64,000 nt of DNA from Gymnorhina tibicen (lineage: Eukaryota; Chordata; Aves; Passeriformes; Artamidae): positions 1,036,464 to 1,100,463 of the forward strand of contig VXAZ01002400.1 in NCBI GenBank assembly GCA_013399875.1, given 5' to 3'. Shown in pieces: positions 34,835 to 46,717 of this stretch. The position numbers and the translations under genes were made by a program. Under the pieces are notes generated by a model. That model did no database searches. It had not been told where the DNA came from and worked only from the letters and a program-made list of their open reading frames with translations. Each line of letters starts with the position of its first letter. Position 1 is the stretch's first letter.

Positions 34835-35106
34835 GTCTCATCTCCCAGGTCACAAGTGACAGGACAAGAGGAAACGGCCTCAGTTTGTGCCAGGGGAGGT
34901 TTGGATTGGATACCCGTGAAAACTTCTTCACTGAAAAGATTGTCAAGCCCAGGGAAGTGATGGAGTCCCCATCCCTGGAGGGATTTAAAAGCTGCATGGA
35001 TGTGGCACTTGGGGACGTGGGTTAGCGGTGGCCTTGGCAGTGCTGGGGGAATTGGTTGGGCTGGATGATCTTAGAGGGCTATTCCAACCTAAATGATTCC
35101 ATAATT
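34835..35106 (+). repeat. CR1 LINE 3' fragment
   Basis: tcacaagtgacaggacaaga, gccaggggaggtttgg, cttcttcactgaaaag, cccatccctggaggg, tggatgatcttagagg, ttccaacctaaatgattcc. Confidence 0.93.
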
Positions 35107-35503
35107 CTCCACGTTGTTGCTCTGAACACTCAGAGTGAAACGGTGTTCACTCAAAAATCTCAAGGTACAGACCCTGTAGGAAAGATTTGTCTTTTTGAGA
35201 GAAACGTTTCATCCAGAGCAGCCACTTTTTGCTCCATGTGATCACCCGGGCACTTTTCAAAGTCAAAATTTACAGCAGTTCAAGACTTTTCTCCTTCTGA
35301 AAGGTTCTGTAAAGCTTCCATCTGCTCTTCCAGTCCTCTGGCTCCTACAGCTGTGCCCCACAGTGCCCTTTATGTGGTTCAACAAGTATTGCCAGGCTGC
35401 TTCCTGAAGATCTGGAGTATCTGCATCGCATCGGGATTCTGCTGGGAGCCTGCTCCGCCACTGCCTGGGCGATCCCACTCGTCTGTGCTGGGTGAATAAT
35501 CTG

Positions 35504-35518
35504 CAGCAGCAGCAGCAG
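35504..35518 (+). repeat. (CAG)5 microsatellite
   Basis: Five CAG units in intergenic DNA; not in a supported coding frame. Confidence 0.85.
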
Positions 35519-37369
35519 CTCGGGCTTGCTGATAAGAGCTTTACATAGAAATGAAGCAGGAGAAGGTTGGGGTCTCATCTCTCCCCTTGGTTTTTTAATA
35601 GGAAGTAAGGGGGGGAGCAGGGAGGCAAGGCTGTGCTGATGGATAAAGCAGTGCCACGGGGCAGAGGGCACAGAACTCCCATATTTTTACGTGCTTTACA
35701 CACCAGGGGCAAACCAAGCCCGGTGAAACAGATTCTTCCTTGATAGTAAGTGCCTCAAACAGGGTGGGCTAACACAGGTGTGGGGAAAAGGGACAAGGCC
35801 TGGGGAGGGATAGGAGGAGAGGAAAGTGCCAGGGATGGGACATCAGAGGTGTGGAGCTGGTGAACTGTCCCCAGTGTCTCCTGCAGGCATGGAGATGGGC
35901 ACTCTGGCTGGCTGGGAGAGGGATTTCACAGATAATTTGGGACTGCAAAGCATGACAACAACGGGATGCCTGTTGCAGAGGGGTCAGGAGGGTCTGCACT
36001 GAAAGGGCAGCACTTCATTCACCTGAGGGGTTCTGTGTGGCCAGAAGGGGATACCTGAGCAGGTCGAGAGGTGGTGAAAAAACTGAACTCCTAGTGCAGA
36101 GTGGGCTACCAGAGCCAACAGAAAGGCAGAAACAGGGTGGAAAAGCAGCCCTGTCTATAGCCAGGTGTGTGCCCTCCTCCGAGAAGATTGTGTCCCTCAG
36201 CAAAAATACATATCTCGTGATGCATTTCTGCCAGGCTGATAAACTGAGCCAGCTCCCAGAAGGGTTCAGCTAGCAGAGGAAAAACTGAGAGCGAGGGAAG
36301 GGAGAGGTGGATGTCCATATAGTGGCTGTGAGAGCAGCTCAGCCACCATGAGTGACCTCCTCCACCTCCCAGCTGACCGCTGGCAGTGCTGGCTGCCCTC
36401 CCCGTGTGTGCCCCCATGGGGCAGCTTCCAACTCAGTTATAAAATAACCCAGACTGGACCCTGCTCTTGTGTCCATCTCCTCCAGGAACACAATCACCTG
36501 TCCTTCAGCCTCTGGCTTTCCAGCCCTCTCTGATTAACCTTTCTTCCTCCAGCGTGGTGTGGCAGCGAGGGCTCTCCCAGAGGAGCAGGAAGGCAGAGGG
36601 ACTTCTCCAGAAGCTGCTCCCAGCTTCTGTGTCCACCACATCCCTGACATGCACGTGGCCGGGGAAGGATCACCTTCTCATCCAGGGGTGCTCAGCAGAG
36701 AGCTGAGCCTCCACTGGGGTGGTGTAAGCAGGCAGATAAATGTTTTCATGTTTAAGAGCAGGGAATTAATCCCATCTGCCAAATCCATCTTGGTAAACAA
36801 GCTTAAGCTTTACCTGGGAAACCTGAAATGATAAATCCTACTTTTCCATTTGGAAACTCTGTTGTTTCCTTTCAGTTAAGCTTTTTCTGACCTCTGAATG
36901 CTTTTGGGGTTATTGTCTGTTTCTGGCCAGGCACTGAGAGGGGAACAAACAATGAAAACTTGAGCCAGTGCCCTTTCTTCTGGAGGTAGGAGGTGTGGGC
37001 TGCATCCCTCCGAGCCAGCTGTGTCCACTCTGAAGGACATCAGGGAAGTGGATTCTCAGGGATCCCTCAGAGCCTTCACCATGGCCTCAGCTTTGCCTCA
37101 TCAGCTCCATCCTGAAATTGAAAAGCAGGGACATGTCATCAAGGTCAGGGGCTTCGTGTGCGTTTACTTGGCCACTGAAGTAGCACTTTCCTTCCCCTGG
37201 CAGTGGGAACGTGGTGGTGCTTTCTCTGCTGTGAGAAAAATCATCAGCAGAAAACCCGAGCTGATGTTGTTCAAATGCTTGGGGGTGGTTGTTTGCTTTG
37301 TTTTTCTGTCTGAGGTGTTTCTTTGTCTTTTTTTATTTTTTTTTTAAAAGCATCTTTCTTGGGCTCTTT

Positions 37370-37480
37370 GAAATGTGCCAAGCGGATGATTAACTGCGGG
37401 AAGCATCCAGCCTCTCTCCGGGCGTGATTTGCGTGTTAATCAGTGAAATCAGCACCGCTGACTCCTGTTACACCTGGACA
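37370..37480. promoter_or_regulatory. candidate conserved non-coding element
   Basis: gcggatgattaactgcggg and gcgtgttaatcagtgaaatc give two homeodomain-like TTAAT sites within 60 bases of repeat-free sequence. Weak evidence. Confidence 0.25.
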
Positions 37481-37866
37481 TCAAAGCAGGCCACTAGGGA
37501 AGGGCTGGAAGATGATAGCCATGGGCCTGGGAGCTGGGGGTGGCTGGAGGCCGCCCTTCAGGACAGGAAGCCCCCAGGGCCAGCAGGGGAAGGCTGGGCT
37601 CCACGCCGGACTCATCGCTGAGGGGAATCTGCACATGGCTGGCAAAATCTGACACTGAAGGGAAGTGACTTCGGGCAAAACGTTGCCCTAAAAGCATTTC
37701 ATTATTTCTCTCCTGACAGAAGCTGTCTGGCTGGAAGTGCTTTGGTACATTGAGCCAAATTTTATGATGCCCTCGCAGATTTTGTGAAACCTTCACTGCA
37801 GAGGCACCACAGCTTCAAAAGCAGCCCTTAGTGACCATCAGTCCCTTGAACCCCAAAGGCAAAGGA

Positions 37867-38262
37867 CCACAGAATGGTTTGGGTTGGGACATTGAAGATC
37901 ATCCCATTCCAAACCCCTGCCATGGGGACACCTTCCACTATCCCAGGTTGCTCCAAGCCCCATCCAACCTGGCCTGGAACACTGCCAGGGATGGGGCAGC
38001 CACAGCTTCTCTGGGCAACCTGTGCCAGGGCCTCCCCACCCTCACAGGGAAGAATTCCTTCCCTATATCCCGTCTATCCCTGCCCTCTGGCAGTGGGAAG
38101 CCATTCCCTGTGTCCTGTCACTCCTCATCCAAATTCCCTCTCCAGGTCTCCTGGAGCCCCTTTAGGCACTGGAAGGGGCTCTGAGCTCTCCCTGGAGCCT
38201 TCTCTTCTCTGGGTGAGCACCCCCAGCTCTCCCAGCCTGGCTCCAGAGCAGAGGGGCTCCGG
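37867..38262 (-). repeat. CR1 LINE 3' fragment (about 400 bp)
   Basis: Antisense copy from cagaatggtttgggttgg through caccttccactatccc, ccagggcctccccaccctc and gcactggaaggggctctgag to cagcctggctccagagc. Confidence 0.93.
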
Positions 38263-38835
38263 TGACTTCATTCTATGCAGCAAATAGAAAGGGTGGCCAC
38301 AGGCAGGTGTTATTTTCCTGAACCTGGACACATCTGGGCTAAGAGCAGTGATTTTCTGTGGAGGTTTTTCTTATCACAGATTCACTCCCCACTCCAGATC
38401 TCAGTGCCCCTCTCCAATTCCTGGTGTGAGCACAAAGCCAGGTCTCATTGTGCTTAACTAGAACATCAGGTACAGAATCTGAGTACTCAAAAGCTGGGAA
38501 ATGAAGAGGTAAGAACTCACTCATTTTAACTATTTCCACATCGTAACCACTTACATGGCTTTTCTTGCTGAGAAAAAAGTGCCTCTTCCCTCTCTGCAGC
38601 TGCCCAATTCCAAATCAGGGAGATATTTCTCTGTATTTTTGTTGGAGTTTTTAAAACCTTTTTAGTGTTTTGTAATTGTTTTTTTCCTTCTTACACAGAT
38701 GAAGACTGGACTCCTGTAATTTAACCACCTGGATCAGAAGACTCACCAGTGCATTGCAACCAAAGAGGAAAAAAATTAGGGCTAACCTTGCATTATGTGC
38801 AGCTTAGTAATTATGTTCCCATGGTAGGAGAAGAT

Positions 38836-39046
38836 TCCAGGGGTGGGGCAGCCACAGCTTCTCTGGGCAACGTGTGCCAGGGCCTCACCACCCTCACAGA
38901 GAAGAATTTCTTTCCAATATCCCATCTAAACCTGCCCTATATCAATTTAAGGCCACTTCCCCTTGTCCTGTCCCTCCAGACCCTTGTCAAAAATTCCCCT
39001 CTCAACTCTCTTGGAGCCCCTTCATGTTTTGGAAGGTGATTTAGCC
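38836..39046 (-). repeat. CR1 LINE fragment lacking its 3' end
   Basis: Antisense; it starts at ccaggggtggggcagcc and runs to cttggagccccttcatg, so the terminal 100 or so bases are missing. Confidence 0.9.
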
Positions 39047-39383
39047 CAACTGTGGATTCAGTCCTGGATTTTTCCTGTCAGTTAGCTGAGAGTGAGGAAA
39101 ACCTCAAGTTTTAAACATCAAAGATTGGGATCTCAGACAGGCGCTCTTGCCATGTGAAGGAAGAAAAGAAGAAAAAGGGCAGAGCTGGGAAAATAAGTCA
39201 CAACATCAGCTGGTGAGGCAAAAGCTGGCACTGACTCCAGCCCCATATACCCTAATTTTTGTCCCATCCAGCTGTCCAGGACTCCAGCACCGGCAGGACC
39301 AGGACTTTAACTCCCCACCACACTCTTTCTCTAGGAGATGGCTTATTTTGTTTATGCCTGAAGCCACCCCTGGCTATAAATGA

Positions 39384-39692
39384 GGCTTAGCCAGGCTGGG
39401 GGTGGTTTCTTCCCCCAGGGAACCAGCAACAGGACAAGAGGAAACCACCTCAAGCTGCACCAGGGGAGGTTTGTTATGAGGATATTAGGGGAAGTTTCTT
39501 CACCAAAAGGGTCATCAAGCCCTGGCACAGCTGCCCGGGGCAGTGATGGAGTCCCCATCCCTGGAGGGATTTCAGAGCCCTGTGGATGTGGCACGTGGGG
39601 ACGTGGGTCAGTGGTGGCCTTGCCTTGCTGGGGGAAATGGTTGGACCTTGGAGGGTTTTTCCAACCTAAATGTTTCCACAGTTCTGTGATAT
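39384..39692 (+). repeat. CR1 LINE 3' fragment
   Basis: aacaggacaagaggaaacc, gcaccaggggaggtttg, ttcttcaccaaaagggtc, cccatccctggagggattt, ttttccaacctaaatg. Confidence 0.93.
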
Positions 39693-41310
39693 TAGACCTC
39701 AGTGGGAGTGCCAGATTTGGTGCTGTGGTGGGCGATGCTGCAGATGCTGGCACAGGACCAGTCCCTGCCACAGGGAGGTGGAACGGGCTCCCAGGAGCGA
39801 GAGCATCGTGTGGAGGGAGGAAAGGGAGAAGCCCCTCATCCTCAGCACCTGTGCAAGGCTGGCTGCCTTCAAAGCAAATTTCCCAGCATTAACTGAGCTG
39901 CACAAGACCCCTGTGGGTCGTTAATTAAAGTATCATCTTCTTCTGAAAGATGGGATGGAGGAGGAATAAAATAAACGGGGCTGGACGTCAAACCAAGAGC
40001 TGCAGTGGGCTGTGCCCAGCTCCTCGTCCTTGGCCTCGAAAGAAGGACAGGCAGTTTGGTTTCACAGGTAATCCTTCAGCAAAAAAAAAAGATTTAGGGC
40101 CTGCAAGAAGATTTTTATTTTAATTTTAATTTTTTTTCTTTATGGCCACTTCTGCTCGCAACCACGAAGTGAATCTGGAGAGCCTTGGGAGTGAGAAAAT
40201 TCAAAATGAAAGTTGAAAGCAAAGGTTGCTGCACAGAGAAGTCCTTCTCACGTGGTTTGTTTTTTTTCTTTTTTCCTGCTCCAGCTTTAGCATGGTACTT
40301 TCTGCCACATTTCTGCCACATTTTGGGATTACTTTTAGTAATATCTTGCCAGATCATTGTTACAAATCATCTTTACCAAAATAGCAGCAATAACCTGTTG
40401 TGGCTGAAAAGTGGGATTTTCGATAAATGAAAACCAGAGAAAAATCCCAAACCACAACCCTGCTCTTAGGATCAGTTATTTGGTTTTTTAGAGGGGGAAA
40501 ATCTTAGGGAAAAGAAGAATTTCTAAAATATATTTTGCAAAGACCTAAAGACACATTTTGCAGAAAATTGTCTTATTTTATCAATCCCCATCCCAGGGCA
40601 GCAGCAATGGCCTCACAGTCCCTGTGTAGTGCAGAGTAGCCAAATGAAGCTTCAGAAGCTTTTTTCTGAGAAGAACACTGGAGAAAAAAAAAATCAACTC
40701 CAGCAGCTCTCAAAGGCATCTTTGTGTGGCAAAAAGCTGTATTTTTAGGTCAGCTTGGCTGAACTGAAGGAGGTGGTTTCTGTGTTAAGCAGAAGTAACG
40801 CCTGGCTTTTAAGCTCAGCCTGAATTTGTGGAAGTCCTAAGCCATGCTGGTTGTTTTGGGTGCTGTTTGGAACTGGGATCAAGTGGCCACCAGTGAGAGA
40901 CAACTGCTTGGTCCTCAGCACTTCATTACAAGTGTGTATCTGCAAGGGGTGGCTGCAAAACTGTTCCTTTTTGCTCCTCTTTTTCTCACGGAACAGCGGT
41001 TATTTAACATTTTAATCGAGTGAAATGAACAATTTTGGATGTTAAATCGTGGCTGCATGGACCAGCAGTTAATGGCAGGGTGGGGATCAGCTGTGTGTCA
41101 GGAGGAACGGGGAAATTTGGGGCTGGATCAGCAGCACAGCAGGGTTTGCTCTGCCCCGTCCCCGAGGGGGAGCGTCAGCACTGCTGGGAGTGAACAAAAT
41201 GCGTGGAGCGAAACAGGGGAGGCTCTGGGCAGATGGAGGATCCCCCAGATTTACAGCTCCCCGGGACTGACACGGATATCTCCTGGGGGGACACCGTGTG
41301 AAGGCTCCTG

Positions 41311-41452
41311 TCATGGAATCACAGAATCCCAGAATGGTTTGGGTTGGAAGGGACCTTAAAGAACATCCTTAATTCCAACCCTCTGCCACAGCCAGGGACA
41401 CCTCCTGTTAGACCTGGTTGCTCCGAGCCCCATCCAACCTGGCCAGGAAGGG
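41311..41452 (-). repeat. CR1 LINE 3' tail
   Basis: Antisense: tcatggaatcacagaatccc, ggtttgggttggaaggg, ttgctccgagccccatcc. Confidence 0.93.
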
Positions 41453-41654
41453 AATTTAGGGGGAGAGAAAGGGGGAAAAAATAGATGAACTGGGGCAAGA
41501 TAGAAGGGGAAGAAAGCAAGGCTTGGTTTTGCAAGCAAGAAGAATGATTTCTCCCATGATTCTTGTCTCTGGAATGATGAAACGAGGTGCCCAAAGGCTG
41601 AGACAAAGAGGGAATTACAGCAAGGACCAATCAAATACTGGGCCTAAGGACTTG

Positions 41655-41902
41655 AAGCTGTGTCAGTGGGGGGGTTAGGTTGGATATTAGGAAAAAGTTC
41701 TTCACCTGGAGGATGGCTGGGCACTGACCAGGCTCCCCAGGGCAGTGGTAACCACACCAGCCTGACAGAGCTCACGGAGCCTTTGAACAACACTCTCAGG
41801 CACAGGGTGGCATTGTTGGGGTGTCTGTGCAGGGCCAGGAGCTGGATTAGATGATGATTGTGGCTTCCATCCATCCCAGGATGTTCTGTGGTTCTGTGGG
41901 AT
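41655..41902 (+). repeat. CR1 LINE 3' fragment, subfamily of 8157-8597
   Basis: ggttaggttggatattagg, acaacactctcaggca, cattgttggggtgtctg, ggatgttctgtggttctg. It has the same tail type as cluster member B near NAA30. Confidence 0.9.
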
Positions 41903-42959
41903 AAGTGTTGCCCTCCTGACAGTGCACCAAGTGCCCTGTTCACTCCTGGTTTTGTTTTCGTGTCCCTCTCAGCCGGGGCTGGATGCACCCTCAGCCAGAG
42001 CCAGTGCAGGACGGAGCCTTCCTGCAGGAATTCGCTGGATGAGCTGTTCCCACAACGTGTCAGTAGGTGGCAAAAAGCTACAACCCTTGTGCTAAGCAAG
42101 AGAGAAATATTTTTCCTACCTCCTTCAAGAACGGGAGGGATCTGTGGGCAGCCCTGTGGCATCAGTGGAGATGGATTGTGTTCCCACTGGGACAGAGATC
42201 CCCGCACCAGCGCTGCTGGGAGGGAGAGGCATCTCAGAATCCAGTATCAGGAGCAGGTGAAGAGGCTCAGAGACAAACAGGAGCTGCCTCCTTCCTCTTC
42301 GTTCATCAGGGGACCCTTGTGCCATCGCTTGAACCTTACTCAGGAATTATTTAAAGCAAGCTGGGAGCTGTGAGGGCATGGGAAAGCAGCAGGTTTGGGG
42401 CTGTGCTATCGCTGAGCAGTCTGAGGATACCTGGTGAGGCAAACAAAAACCTGCCACGCTTGGTATTTTTTCAAGCTGGTGATAAGACTTTAATCTTCAT
42501 GTACAGCCTGAAACGGAGCTGCTCAAGTCGCTGTTCTTGGGGGCTTTTCTCTGCAGCTTTGTGTAAGCAGATTGAAGCAATCCCAGTCGCCCGTCACACA
42601 CCTTCCAGGGAGGCAGGGCAGATAAAGGGTTTAATAAGGTTGCTGGATGTATCCCAGTGGCTCGGATGGTGGGGTTTTTCCTGCTTTTGAACGCCTGCAT
42701 GCATTGGGGAAGGAGGGTGTTACATGATGCTGAAGACTCGCGTTCCTGAGGAGGTCAGACACTGAGCACCAGGTGGGACTGAGCCCAGGGAGGTTAGAAA
42801 ATCCCATTAATCCAGACTAGTCAGTGAGATCCAGTTACAGTGTGGCTTTGTCCAGCTTTATTTACCTAACACCTGTCTTTGCTAAGTGTAATTAAATCTT
42901 TTTTTTTTTCTCTCAAGAACAGTAACAGAGTTGTTACAGCAACCCCAGCTCCTTTTTTA

Positions 42960-43125
42960 AATATAGAAGTACAGTTCATCGACATTCCCTCTTATAAATT
43001 GTACATTTAATTGCTAATGATTTTGCCAGGCTGGTGCTGACTTCAGGCTGAGCATTATCATTTTGATTTAATATTTCAGCAAAACCGGTTCAGCTAATCC
43101 TGAGCTGGAAGAACTTGGCTTGCTC
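42960..43125. promoter_or_regulatory. candidate conserved non-coding element
   Basis: Repeat-free block with tttaattgctaatgatttt, tttgatttaatatttcagc and cagctaatcc, rich in ATTA/TAAT cores. The evidence is motif density alone. Confidence 0.3.
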
Positions 43126-43896
43126 TGGCCATGTTTGTACCGACAAAAACATCCTATAACCATTTCCCTGGGCAGATCAAATGTCCTTTGGGGCAGGGAT
43201 CTATCTGACCTACATCTTGTGGGCTGCACCATTTGCTGATACCCATACCCACATCATTAACTGTATAAAATCTCCATTCTTTGCCGTTTTGGTGAAAAAT
43301 GATAATGTGAATTCTCTGAAGGTGCTGAATCTGGGCTGAGCAGCTTCTGCCCCAGCACAGCTCCTATGGGGAGACTCCTCTAACCTGCAGGGAGGGTCCA
43401 GCCTTGCCTCAAAGGTTTGGGTAGTGTGGGACAGCCACAGAAACACATTTTTAGCCCAGGGAGGCACAGGAGGGTCGGGGTGAGGGGCTCTGCCAAACAC
43501 AGACTCTGGTTTCTGTGGGGTGTGACTGGGGTTGAAGCTCTGTGTGCTCAGATATGGTGAGTGGCAAGCTGTGTCCTCTCTAGAGCTGGTTGTAATGGCT
43601 CAGCCTTCAAATGGTTCCAGCATTTGGAACTGGCAGCTGAAAACTTCTCTCCAAATTCTCCATTGCTGAGTTGCAGAACACACACTGTGGGAGGTCGTCG
43701 GGTTTTTTTTCCCCCATCTTCTGCAATTTGTAGGAAAGTCGAAATTTCACCTTTAGTAACAAAGAAAATGTTTTCATTTCCAGCATCTGGGAGGATGTTA
43801 GCAGAGGATGAGATGCCACCTGCCTCTCCAGAGGCTGTGATGAATTAATACAGTCAAGAACAGCACAGTCAAATGATTTTGAGCACCAGAAGTGTT

Positions 43897-44157
43897 TCAC
43901 AGACTCACAGAATGGTTGGGGTTGGAAGGGCACCTAAAGCTCATCCAGTTCCCCCCCCTGCCATGGGCAGGGACACCTTCCACTGTCCCAGGTTGCTCCA
44001 AGCCCCATCCAACCTGGCCTGGAACACTGCCTGGGATGGGGCAGCCACAGCTTCTCTGGGCACCCTGTGCCAGGGCCTCACCATGCTCAGAGTCAGGAAT
44101 TCTTCCCAACATCCCACCTAACCCTGCCCTCTGCCAGTGGGAAGCCATTCCCCTCAC
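43897..44157 (-). repeat. CR1 LINE 3' fragment
   Basis: Antisense: gactcacagaatggttgggg, cagggacaccttccactg, cacagcttctctgggcacc, ccagtgggaagccattccc. Confidence 0.93.
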
Positions 44158-44260
44158 AATGGGAATCAGGTTTGCTGATTTTATCGCTTCTGCAAGAGCA
44201 AATTTTGCACACTGTAGTTGGATAAATTAATGCTCAGAGAGTCTGCTCTGCACAGCCTGT

Positions 44261-44700
44261 GATATGGATCGAGTGGTCCGCAGGCACTTCTCCGTGGGCA
44301 GCACTCTTCCCCAAGGCTGGCAACACGATTATTGGAAAACTAATCAGCTCTATCTGAGATAAATTGCATTTCCACCAATTATAGCTTAATTGTTGACAGA
44401 TGGGAACACAGAAGGGAGATGTGTCACATCATTAAGAGAACAGGTGTATAGACAAGTGCCAGATTAATTGTTCCAGCCCATTAAATCATTGACCTTTTCA
44501 GCACACCCTCAACGCTGGGTTCGAAGCTCTCACGATATTTCCAGCTCACACAGGATGATGGTGTTTATCAGCAAAGTTCCCTGGGCATTTTTAAAACACA
44601 CAGACTCCAGACACGGACTCATTAGCCATGAGCAGCTCTCCTTCTCATTAAAATGATTCCTCTTCTTCTTCCTTCCCCGTGCTGGGGTTTGTTTTTGTGT
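44261..44700. promoter_or_regulatory. candidate conserved non-coding element
   Basis: Repeat-free and dense in homeodomain-type TAAT/ATTA cores (for example ggaaaactaatcagc and caattatagcttaattgttg) beside TGACAG (Meis/TGIF type). The base texture resembles known vertebrate enhancers. Conservation cannot be tested here. Confidence 0.35.
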
Positions 44701-46065
44701 TTTTCTAGTGAAATCCCACGTAGTGTGTGGGCTTTCTCCAAAGTGCAGTTTTCCCCACGGAGCATGCAGACATTCTGTAATGGGCCATATATTTAGGGAT
44801 GTCAAAAGGAGATGAAATCAGGACAGAGCAGCTCGGTCCTGGGCAGCTGGGTTGGAGGCTCCAGCTTGATTTGGGGCTTTGACTGAGATTTCCAGCTCCT
44901 GCTCTGCCTGGGATTTTCAATAAAGATAAACACTGGTGGAAGTGAGTCGGCCATGGGTGTCTTATTCCCTTAAATAAGTGTAAAAATGCATCTCCTGCTC
45001 TTTTCCTGGCTGTGTAAATCAGGAAGCTGAGGGTGCAGCACGGACACATCACAACAGCTTTGTGGGAGGGAGCAGAGGTTTCATCTGTCCCGAGCTGTCC
45101 AAGCCCTGCTCGTCCGGGGTAACTGAGAACTGACTCTAGACCTTGTTATTCTGGGTGTCCTGGCTTGAAAGATGAAAGGACAAGATTTCCAGCTGGAAGT
45201 GGCTGGGATGATAATGGTATTTGTTACACCTGGAGTCCCTGCCCTGCAGCAAGGAGCTGACCTGAAGATGTTTTGGCCCCTGGTAGTTCTAGAAAGACCA
45301 AGTGGGAAGGGAGGGAGACAAGCAGGAGGCTCGAGGACGAGTTAATGCCATTTGTCAGCTCCGCAGCTTCAAACAGAGGCAAAACTGATGCTGGTGGTCA
45401 GACCTGTCTGTGCCCCAGGGCCAGGGCTGGGGCTGAAATCTCTCCCTCCCTTGTGTGCCACCAGTTCCCTACTGATCCAGGTTGCCACATTAAAATAGCC
45501 ATGTGATATTTAACCAAAATCTCCCTTTATACAAAAGCTTTGAATCCACAAACTTGGTGGCCTTTATGGACCTACAGGGACAACCAGATAGGAGACAGGA
45601 GAACGGGGTGAATTCCCTCTCAGGTAACAAATTATTTTATAAGGAAAAAGAGGTAATTTGATAAAAGCTACGGTTTATGTGAAATGGAAACTGCAAGAAC
45701 CTCTTTGATTGATCGGACACCTTCATACAATCACCTTTTTCAGTATACTTGGAAATGTCAGATTGCAACAGGGCAGCTTGTTCAAATTCCTGCTGGGTGC
45801 TGCAGCCTTGACCAGCATCCCCGGGAGAGTGTCTGCAGGAAAAGATGGAGATCCCTCCATTTCCATCATTCACTCCCCAGCACTGAAGCCTGAACAGGGA
45901 AAAAAAGCGAACCAAAGCCAGATTTTTTAGATTGTATCTAAAACTGGAGGTTAGCACTGAAGAAAGTACATATATTTCTGTGTCTAGGACAGGGGGGGAG
46001 AGGAAATTTAAAAAAAAAAAAAAAAGCCACAAAAGTCAAAAAGGAATTTTAGAAATGCCAAAGTA

Positions 46066-46071
46066 TTTATT
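46066..46071 (-). terminator. candidate poly(A) signal, CCDC198
   Basis: The complement of TTTATT reads AATAAA, 459 bases after the CCDC198 stop on the minus strand. It is the first canonical hexamer I noticed there. Confidence 0.4.
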
Positions 46072-46529
46072 TTAAAGGCTTTCTAAATAAATCATTTTAC
46101 CTTGCATTTTGAACTGGGGCTTGTGGGTTAGAAAAGGTTAACCCCAAGTTAAGCAGGAAGATTGAGTAACTCAAAGGCAAGTGAAATGCTTCATTTCAGT
46201 TGAAATTTAATATTTGGGGTTAACCCAGAGCTTTTCCCAGCTTCTGCTCGGGTTTTTTTTTTTGCCAGCCTCTCCTCCTCTCTCTCCCCCCGCTTCACTG
46301 TTGCTCCATCCAAGGCATTTTTCCCCGGATATTTTGATCCAGCCACACAGCCCAGAGGGTCATTACTGACCCCACATCAGTGAGCTCCTCGTTTCCAGCT
46401 GTCCTTCCCATGCTCACAGAAATTCCACGTACGGCCAGCACGGTCTCCAACCTCAGCCCATCCACCTGGGAGGATTCCAGCCCCACTGGAGCTGGGGCTT
46501 GTTCCTTTGGCCCAGCCCAAGCCGTGCCA

Positions 46530-46717
46530 CTAGAAATCCCTGTCAAAGAAGTCATCAAAGAGGGAAACTCTCTCTGTCTTGGTTCTCACAAGCGTGGGTT
46601 TGCGGGGAATATTCTCTTCCCTCTCCCACTCCTCCGACCCTGTGCTGGAGGAGTCCCAGAACAGATCCCTCGTCCGGGGCTCCCTGCAGAACCACAGGTC
46701 AACCTTCCCACTCCTGT
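46530..46717 (-). CDS. CCDC198: CCDC198 terminal coding exon
   Basis: The acceptor ctctccag ends at 46718. The first base of codon one comes from exon 5 (Asp codon). The exon encodes RSGKVDLWF, then DLFWDSSSTGSEEWE, then LVRTKTERVSLFDDFFD and a short tail before TAG at 46530-46532. The tail block is the best-conserved part of the protein compared with human (LVRTRTER...LFDEFFD). Confidence 0.92.

Larger units (their letters stand above)
29841..46060. other. intergenic region between NAA30 and CCDC198 (convergent genes)
   Basis: No gene recognised in 16 kb. It contains CR1 fragments, the 522-bp duplicated segment with single Ns, a T/CTATTTT-rich low-complexity tract and several motif-dense AT-rich blocks (about 33.06-33.19, 37.37-37.48, 42.96-43.12 and 44.26-44.70 kb) that resemble conserved non-coding elements. 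Confidence 0.7.

Noticed and set aside
39380..39892. 170-codon open frame on + strand
   Set aside because: Most of it is a CR1 3' untranslated segment read by chance; no reverse transcriptase motifs.
41644..42373. 187- and 171-codon frames on opposite strands
   Set aside because: Start in a CR1 fragment and continue into non-coding DNA; no recognisable domain or splice logic.
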